From NCBI RefSeq assembly GCF_036250735.1, contig NZ_CP109430.1, forward strand, positions 7,006,001 through 7,070,000: a stretch of DNA of 64,000 bases, written 5' to 3'. The notes under the pieces were generated by a model, which searched no databases, had not been told where the DNA came from, and saw only the letters and a program-made list of their open reading frames with translations. Made by a program: the position numbers and the translations under genes. Below are positions 60,075 to 64,000 of this stretch, piece by piece (positions within the stretch are counted from its first letter, which is position 1; every line of letters starts with the position of its first letter). The stretch comes from Streptosporangium sp. NBC_01495 (lineage in GTDB: Bacteria; Actinomycetota; Actinomycetes; Streptosporangiales; Streptosporangiaceae).

Positions 60075-60785
60075 TCACGCGGTTTGGACGGCGATGACGG
60101 CGGCGGCGAAACGCTCGGCGAGCGGCCTCCACGCGGCGACCAGGCCGTCCTCGGCCTCCTTCACCCGCGCGTTGAGCTCCTCGGCCGAGTGACCCAGGCC
60201 GGTCAGGGCGTCGGCCGATCCGGCCGTCCAGCCGACGAAGATCTCCGGGGTGGCCTCGGGGTGGAACTGCACCGCCCAGGCGTTCTCCCCCAGCCGGTAG
60301 GCCTGGTTGGGGTACGGGTCCCCGGTGGCCAGCGGCACCGCGCCCGGGGGGAGCTCGGTGATCGCGTCACGGTGGTACTGCACGGCGGGGGAGGGGCCTA
60401 GGCCGGTGAAAAGCGGATCGGCTCCGGCGGCGGGAAGAGGGACGACCTCGGTCACGCCGACCTCCAGCCCGTGCGCCCCGCGCCCGACGGCACCGCCGCA
60501 GGCGAGCGCCATGAGCTGTGCCCCCAGGCAGATCCCCAGAGTCGGCACGCCCTCCCCGACGCAGACGCGGATCAGGTCACGGGTGGCGGGCAGCCAGGAA
60601 CACCTCTCGTCCTCCCAGGCCGCCGCCTCGCCGCCGAGGACGATCAGCCCTCCGGTGATCCGCTCGGGCACGGCCTCGCCCAGGTAGGGCCGGACGACCT
60701 CGCAGACGGCCCCGGCCCCGGACAGCCATCCGGCGAGGAATCCGAGCCCCGCGTCGGCCTCGTGTTCGATGACGGTAATCCTCAT
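60075..60785 (-). CDS. class I glutamine amidotransferase (GMP synthase-like)
   Basis: 236 aa. Nucleophile loop TLGICLGAQLMALACGG and the His-Glu end WAVQFHPEATPEIF give the full catalytic triad. Stand-alone GATases of this type hydrolyse glutamine or gamma-glutamyl compounds, which fits a nitrogen gene neighbourhood (glnE, glnA2). The open frame upstream is not protein-like; a CATAAT -10 is 6 bases before ATG 60785 with no Shine-Dalgarno, so the message is leaderless. Confidence 0.9.
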   Translation of the reverse strand: MRITVIEHEADAGLGFLAGWLSGAGAVCEVVRPYLGEAVPERITGGLIVLGGEAAAWEDERCSWLPATRDLIRVCVGEGVPTLGICLGAQLMALACGGAVGRGAHGLEVGVTEVVPLPAAGADPLFTGLGPSPAVQYHRDAITELPPGAVPLATGDPYPNQAYRLGENAWAVQFHPEATPEIFVGWTAGSADALTGLGHSAEELNARVKEAEDGLVAAWRPLAERFAAAVIAVQTA

Positions 60786-60791
60786 AGGGCA

Positions 60792-60797
60792 ATTATG
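60792..60797 (-). promoter_or_regulatory. -10 element of the glutamine amidotransferase gene
   Basis: CATAAT on the minus strand, 6 bases before ATG 60785. It is the clearest of several leaderless promoters in the window. Confidence 0.6.
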
Positions 60798-60953
60798 AGC
60801 TGATATGCATACAAAAGGGTCACAGCCGGAGGGGGACACGGAACCGCCGCGCTTCATGTCGGCCGCGGACATTGACCTCGGACGCGAGCACCCGCCACCT
60901 TGGCATCAGTCCCGCCGGAACCGGAGGCGGGGCTCCATGCCCAAGGAGAACCG

Positions 60954-61817
60954 ATGAACCCCGTCCTGAGTGATGTCGAGGTCCCCGGCGGCGCGCTGCG
61001 CGTCGCCCGCTTCGGCACCGGACCCCGCGTGATCGTGGCGGTGCACGGCATCACCGCCTCGCTCATGGCCTGGGCCGGCGTCGCCCGCAGGCTCCCCGCC
61101 GAGTGGTCGCTGGTCGCGATGGACCTGCGGGGCCGCGGTCACAGCGCCGGGCTCCCCGGCCCGTACGGCCTGGCCGGGCACGCCGAGGACGTGAACCTCG
61201 TCGCCCGGTCCGCGGGCGCCGAGTCCGGCATCGTGCTCACCGGTCACTCGATGGGCGCCTACGTCGCGGCCCTCGCCGCGGCGGGGCACGACTACGCCAG
61301 GGTGGTGCTGATCGACGGCGGGCTCCCGATGCCGCTGCCCCCCGGCGCCGACCCCGACGCGGTCATGGAGGCCACGCTCGGCCCGGCCGTCGCCCGGCTG
61401 GACCGTACCTTCCCGAGCGTCGGCGCGTACGTGGACTTCTTCAGGGCCCACCCCGCCTTCGCCGAGGCGTGGACCGAGGAGGCGGAGGAGTACGTCCGCT
61501 ACGACGCGTCGGGGCCTGAGGGGGCGGTGCGCTCGCGGGTGCGGCGGGAACCGGTCCGCGAGGACGGCCGGTGGCTGCTCACCGAGGGGGAGGCGGTCGG
61601 CGCCGCGCTGCGCGCGATCACCTCTCCCCTGTCGCTGCTGCGCGCCCCGAGGGGACTGCTGAACCAGCCGGTCGGCCTGATGCCCGACGAGCTGGCCGCC
61701 ACGTGGGCCGGGCGGCTGCCCGCGCTGGAGGACGAGGTGATCGACGACTGCAACCACTACACGATCCTCTTCGACGACCGCTGCGCCTCGCTGGTCGCCG
61801 GGCACCTCTCCCGCTGA
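60954..61817 (+). CDS. alpha/beta hydrolase
   Basis: 287 aa. Oxyanion region VAVHGITASLMAWAGVA, DLRGRGHSAGLPGPYGLAGHAEDV, nucleophile elbow LTGHSMGAYVAALAA, the catalytic Asp/His probably in the late EVIDDCNHYTILFDD segment. AGGAGA 5 bases before ATG 60954 decides the start. Substrate unknown. Confidence 0.92.
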   Translation: MNPVLSDVEVPGGALRVARFGTGPRVIVAVHGITASLMAWAGVARRLPAEWSLVAMDLRGRGHSAGLPGPYGLAGHAEDVNLVARSAGAESGIVLTGHSMGAYVAALAAAGHDYARVVLIDGGLPMPLPPGADPDAVMEATLGPAVARLDRTFPSVGAYVDFFRAHPAFAEAWTEEAEEYVRYDASGPEGAVRSRVRREPVREDGRWLLTEGEAVGAALRAITSPLSLLRAPRGLLNQPVGLMPDELAATWAGRLPALEDEVIDDCNHYTILFDDRCASLVAGHLSR

Positions 61818-61821
61818 TCCC

Positions 61822-61851
61822 CCGGCGGCGACCCGCACGAGGCGCCGCCGG
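61822..61851. terminator. hairpin between convergent hydrolase and hotdog genes
   Basis: CCGGCGGCG (61822-61830) pairs with CGCCGCCGG (61843-61851), 12-base loop. Confidence 0.55.
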
Positions 61852-61972
61852 AGAGGCCGTACGGGACCACCGCTGGACGGCCGCCCCCCGTCCGGGACAC
61901 GAGGACCAAGGGCCGGGGCGTCACGCCGTGCGGGTCGCGGGATCCGCGAGGACCGCCCTGGCCGGAGGCGGG

Positions 61973-62707
61973 TCAGCCGGCCTGGGCGGGAGTGATCCAG
62001 GTGGCCTTGGCGGCGGCGACCAGGGTGCCGTCGGCCTCGTAGACGGCGCTCTCGCCGAAGAGCTTGCGGCCCTCGCGGCCGGTGGCTCGGGCGACGACGG
62101 AGTAGGCGCCGCCGGGGTAGATCCGGCGGTGGATCCGCACGGTCAGGCGGCCGAGCAGGGCGAAGTCGCCGGGGCCGAAGTGCGCCCAGCCGGTGGGGCA
62201 GTCGAGGGCGGCCCAGAGGATCGCGTCGGGGACTTTGCCGTCCGCGTCGGTGATGGTCATCGGGACCCGCCAGCCGGCGGCGACCAGGTCGGTGCCGGGC
62301 ACCGGCCCCGGGAAGATCCGCAGGCCGTCGCCGGGGTCGCGCAGGCCGCACGCGAAGCAGCCGGGGAAGGCGTGCCCGACGAGACCGGCGAAGCCGCCCT
62401 CGGCCCGCGCGGCCTCGTTGAAGGGCACGAAGTCCGGGACGTCGAGCTCCTCGGCGACCGTGATGGCCTCGACGAGGAGCCTCTCACCGTGGGTGAGGGT
62501 CGCGGTGTTGGCGAGGTGGCGCAGGGACAGCTCGGTATCCAGTGGCGTGGGTGCGTGCAGCGTGACCTCGACGGCCGAGTCGTGCCGGGCGCCGTGCAAC
62601 GCCTCGGAGACCGTACCCGCGATCCAGCCTCCGTTCGCGGACCCCTCGGGACCACGGAAACGCGCCGGAACGGTCAGCACGGTCTGCAGCTCGGACGTCG
62701 TCGTCAT
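61973..62707 (-). CDS. hotdog-fold thioesterase/acyl-CoA-like protein
   Basis: 244 aa. Two hotdog-type halves: an N-terminal FRGPEGSANGGWIAGTVSEAL with the long helix following, and GKVPDAILWAALDCPTGWAHFG with RIHRRIYPGGAYSVVARATGREGRKLFGESAVYEADG at the end. A FPGCFACGLRDPGDGL segment with two cysteines sits between them. Pattern fits actinobacterial acyl-CoA thioesterase-like proteins of unknown specificity. AGGAGGTGCGGC precedes the ATG. Confidence 0.85.
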   Translation of the reverse strand: MTTTSELQTVLTVPARFRGPEGSANGGWIAGTVSEALHGARHDSAVEVTLHAPTPLDTELSLRHLANTATLTHGERLLVEAITVAEELDVPDFVPFNEAARAEGGFAGLVGHAFPGCFACGLRDPGDGLRIFPGPVPGTDLVAAGWRVPMTITDADGKVPDAILWAALDCPTGWAHFGPGDFALLGRLTVRIHRRIYPGGAYSVVARATGREGRKLFGESAVYEADGTLVAAAKATWITPAQAG

Positions 62708-63074
62708 GCCGCACCTCCTGTCGCCTTTATGGCGATCAATCCTCAGAAATCACGTAATGGGACTGACCGATTTTATCGGACTGCTTGTACATACAGCCAA
62801 CTCGAGATCGATGACACTCTCATTAGCCGCAGGTAACGCCGGTATGACGTTCGGCGGGCGGCCTTGGATTACCCGCCGCGGCAACTCGTCGCCGCGGCGC
62901 CCGGATCACGAGGTCCGGCACCCGGCACGACCGCCGCCGGCCGCGTACGACCTGGCCGGGCCGGGTGTGCGAGCCGGGCGTGACCACCGGCCCCGGGGCG
63001 CGCGGCCCTCGCGGGCACGGCGAGCGCCCCGGAGGCCCGCCGTGCCCGCGCCTGCCCGCGAAACCGCGCGGCGG
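62708..63074. other. intergenic region with a short palindrome, no gene seen
   Basis: 367 bases between the hotdog gene and the end of the GS-like gene. The first 160 bases are relatively AT-rich and hold CCGAT-TTT-ATCGG at 62767-62779, a possible operator for the hotdog gene promoter. The remainder (62870-63074) is GC-rich without hairpin or open frame that looks coding. Confidence 0.6.
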
Positions 63075-64000
63075 CTAGAGGACCGGCAGGTAGCGGCCGA
63101 GCTCGAACTCGGTGACCTGCCTGCGGTACTCGTTCCACTCGGCGCGCTTGTTGCGCAGGAAGTAGTCGAAGACGTGCTCGCCGAGGGTCTCGGCGACGAG
63201 CTCGCTGCGCTCCATGACCGCGATGGCCTCGTCCAGCGACTGGGGCAGCGGCTGGATGCCCAGCGCCCTGCGCTCGGCCGAGGTCAGCGCCCACACGTCG
63301 TCCTCGGCGCCGGGGGGCATCTCGTACCCCTCCTCGATGCCCTTCAGGCCGGCCGCGAGGATCACGGCGAAGGCGAGGTACGGGTTGCAGGAGGAGTCGA
63401 GCGAGCGGAACTCGATGCGGGTCGAGCCGCCCTTGTGCGGCTTGTACATCGGCACCCGAACCAGCGCGGAGCGGTTGTTGTGGCCCCAGGAGATGTAGCT
63501 CGGGGCCTCGCCGCCCGCTCCGGCGATCGCCTCGGCGCCGCCCCACAGCCGCTTGTAGGAGTTGACCCACTGGTTGCAGACCGCGGTGATCTCGGCGGCG
63601 TGCGTGAGCAGGCCGCCGATGAAGGAACGGCCGATCTTGGAGAGCTGGTAGTCGGCGCCGGGCTCGTAGAAGGCGTTGCGGTCACCCTCGAAGAGCGACA
63701 TGTGGGTGTGCATGCCGGAGCCGGGGTGCTCGGTGAAGGGCTTGGGCATGAAGCTCGCCCAGATGCCCTGCTCCAGCGCGACCTCCTTCATGACCAGGCG
63801 GAAGGTCATGATGTTGTCGGCGGTGGTGAGCGCGTCGGCGTAGCGCAGGTCGATCTCCTGCTGGCCTGGGCCGCCCTCGTGGTGGCTGTACTCGACGGAG
63901 ATGCCCATCGACTCCAGCATCATGATCGCGTTGCGCCGGAAGTCGTGGCCCGAACTGTGCGGGGTGTGGTCGAAGTAGCCGCCGCCGTCGATCGGCTGGG
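63075..64000 (-). CDS. glutamine synthetase-like enzyme (GlnA2 type), N-terminus beyond window
   Basis: About 309 C-terminal residues are inside: VEYSHHEGGPGQQEIDLRYAD, the ATP/metal region PKPFTEHPGSGMHTHMSLFEGD, NQWVNSYKRLWGG, HNNRSALVRVPMYKPH and RIEFRSLDSSCNPYLAFA. There is no Tyr in the adenylylation position seen in GlnA. Position near glnE and sequence style match GlnA2 of Streptomyces, which is reported to gamma-glutamylate polyamines rather than ammonia; that assignment is inference. Confidence 0.85.
   Translation of the reverse strand, partial: QPIDGGGYFDHTPHSSGHDFRRNAIMMLESMGISVEYSHHEGGPGQQEIDLRYADALTTADNIMTFRLVMKEVALEQGIWASFMPKPFTEHPGSGMHTHMSLFEGDRNAFYEPGADYQLSKIGRSFIGGLLTHAAEITAVCNQWVNSYKRLWGGAEAIAGAGGEAPSYISWGHNNRSALVRVPMYKPHKGGSTRIEFRSLDSSCNPYLAFAVILAAGLKGIEEGYEMPPGAEDDVWALTSAERRALGIQPLPQSLDEAIAVMERSELVAETLGEHVFDYFLRNKRAEWNEYRRQVTEFELGRYLPVL

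Overview
The window is about 71% GC actinobacterial chromosome. Evidence includes a mycothiol-era MDMPI-type protein, DUF3043 and DUF4191 proteins, the pspA/pspAA/htpX/pspAB operon, GlnE/GlnA regulation, frequent GTG starts and many leaderless starts. Gene order (ctaD-ctaC-cysteine desulfurase-kinase-erpA-nadA; cobU-cobS-pepA-lpdA-sucB-lipB-lipA-glnA-glnE-glnA2) follows the core region of Streptomyces and relatives. I suspect a Streptosporangiales genome (Streptosporangium/Nonomuraea type), but the sequence alone does not prove the genus.

Layout. 1-2.3 kb: aa3 oxidase subunits I (cut by the window edge) and II. 2.4-7.5 kb: sulfur/Fe-S/NAD block (cysteine desulfurase, TusA-like carrier, CBS protein, PfkB kinase, ErpA, NadA). 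7.7-12 kb: SIMPL protein, MDMPI protein, membrane Ser/Thr kinase. 12.1-14.9 kb: Psp envelope-stress operon. 15-24 kb: DUF3043, SMI1/KNR4 membrane protein, aldo/keto reductase, cobU and cobS, and a GntR-DUF1648-CPBP operon. 24.1-34.3 kb: pepA, lpdA, sucB, epimerase, peptidase E, lipB, lipA, DUF4191, methyltransferase. 34.4-41.4 kb: UvrA-like ABC protein, serine hydrolase, cupin/ECF sigma pair, RDD protein, membrane-anchored unknown. 41.4-42.9 kb: glnA behind a well-formed GlnR box.

43.0-46.8 kb is the accessory island and the most interesting part. A truncated tyrosine integrase and an IS transposase scrap abut glnA. Then comes a tightly overlapped operon: a 56-aa protein, an E2-like (UBC-fold) protein, an E1-like adenylating enzyme, a JAB/JAMM isopeptidase and an N-terminally hydrophobic 155-aa unknown. 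This is the toolkit of a bacterial ubiquitin-like conjugation pathway, arranged like the BilABCD antiviral operons but without a recognisable ubiquitin-like protein; the 56-aa protein is the candidate modifier.

46.9-64 kb: GCS2-type ligase, FAD oxidoreductase behind a decayed AhpD-like leader, two AhpD-like paralogues, a Cmx-type chloramphenicol exporter with a likely attenuator, small lipoprotein, NlpC/P60 protein, LLM oxidoreductase, membrane unknown, glnE, class-I glutamine amidotransferase, alpha/beta hydrolase, hotdog protein, and the C-terminal part of a second glutamine synthetase-like enzyme. glnA, glnE and the GlnR site together indicate nitrogen control by transcription plus adenylylation.
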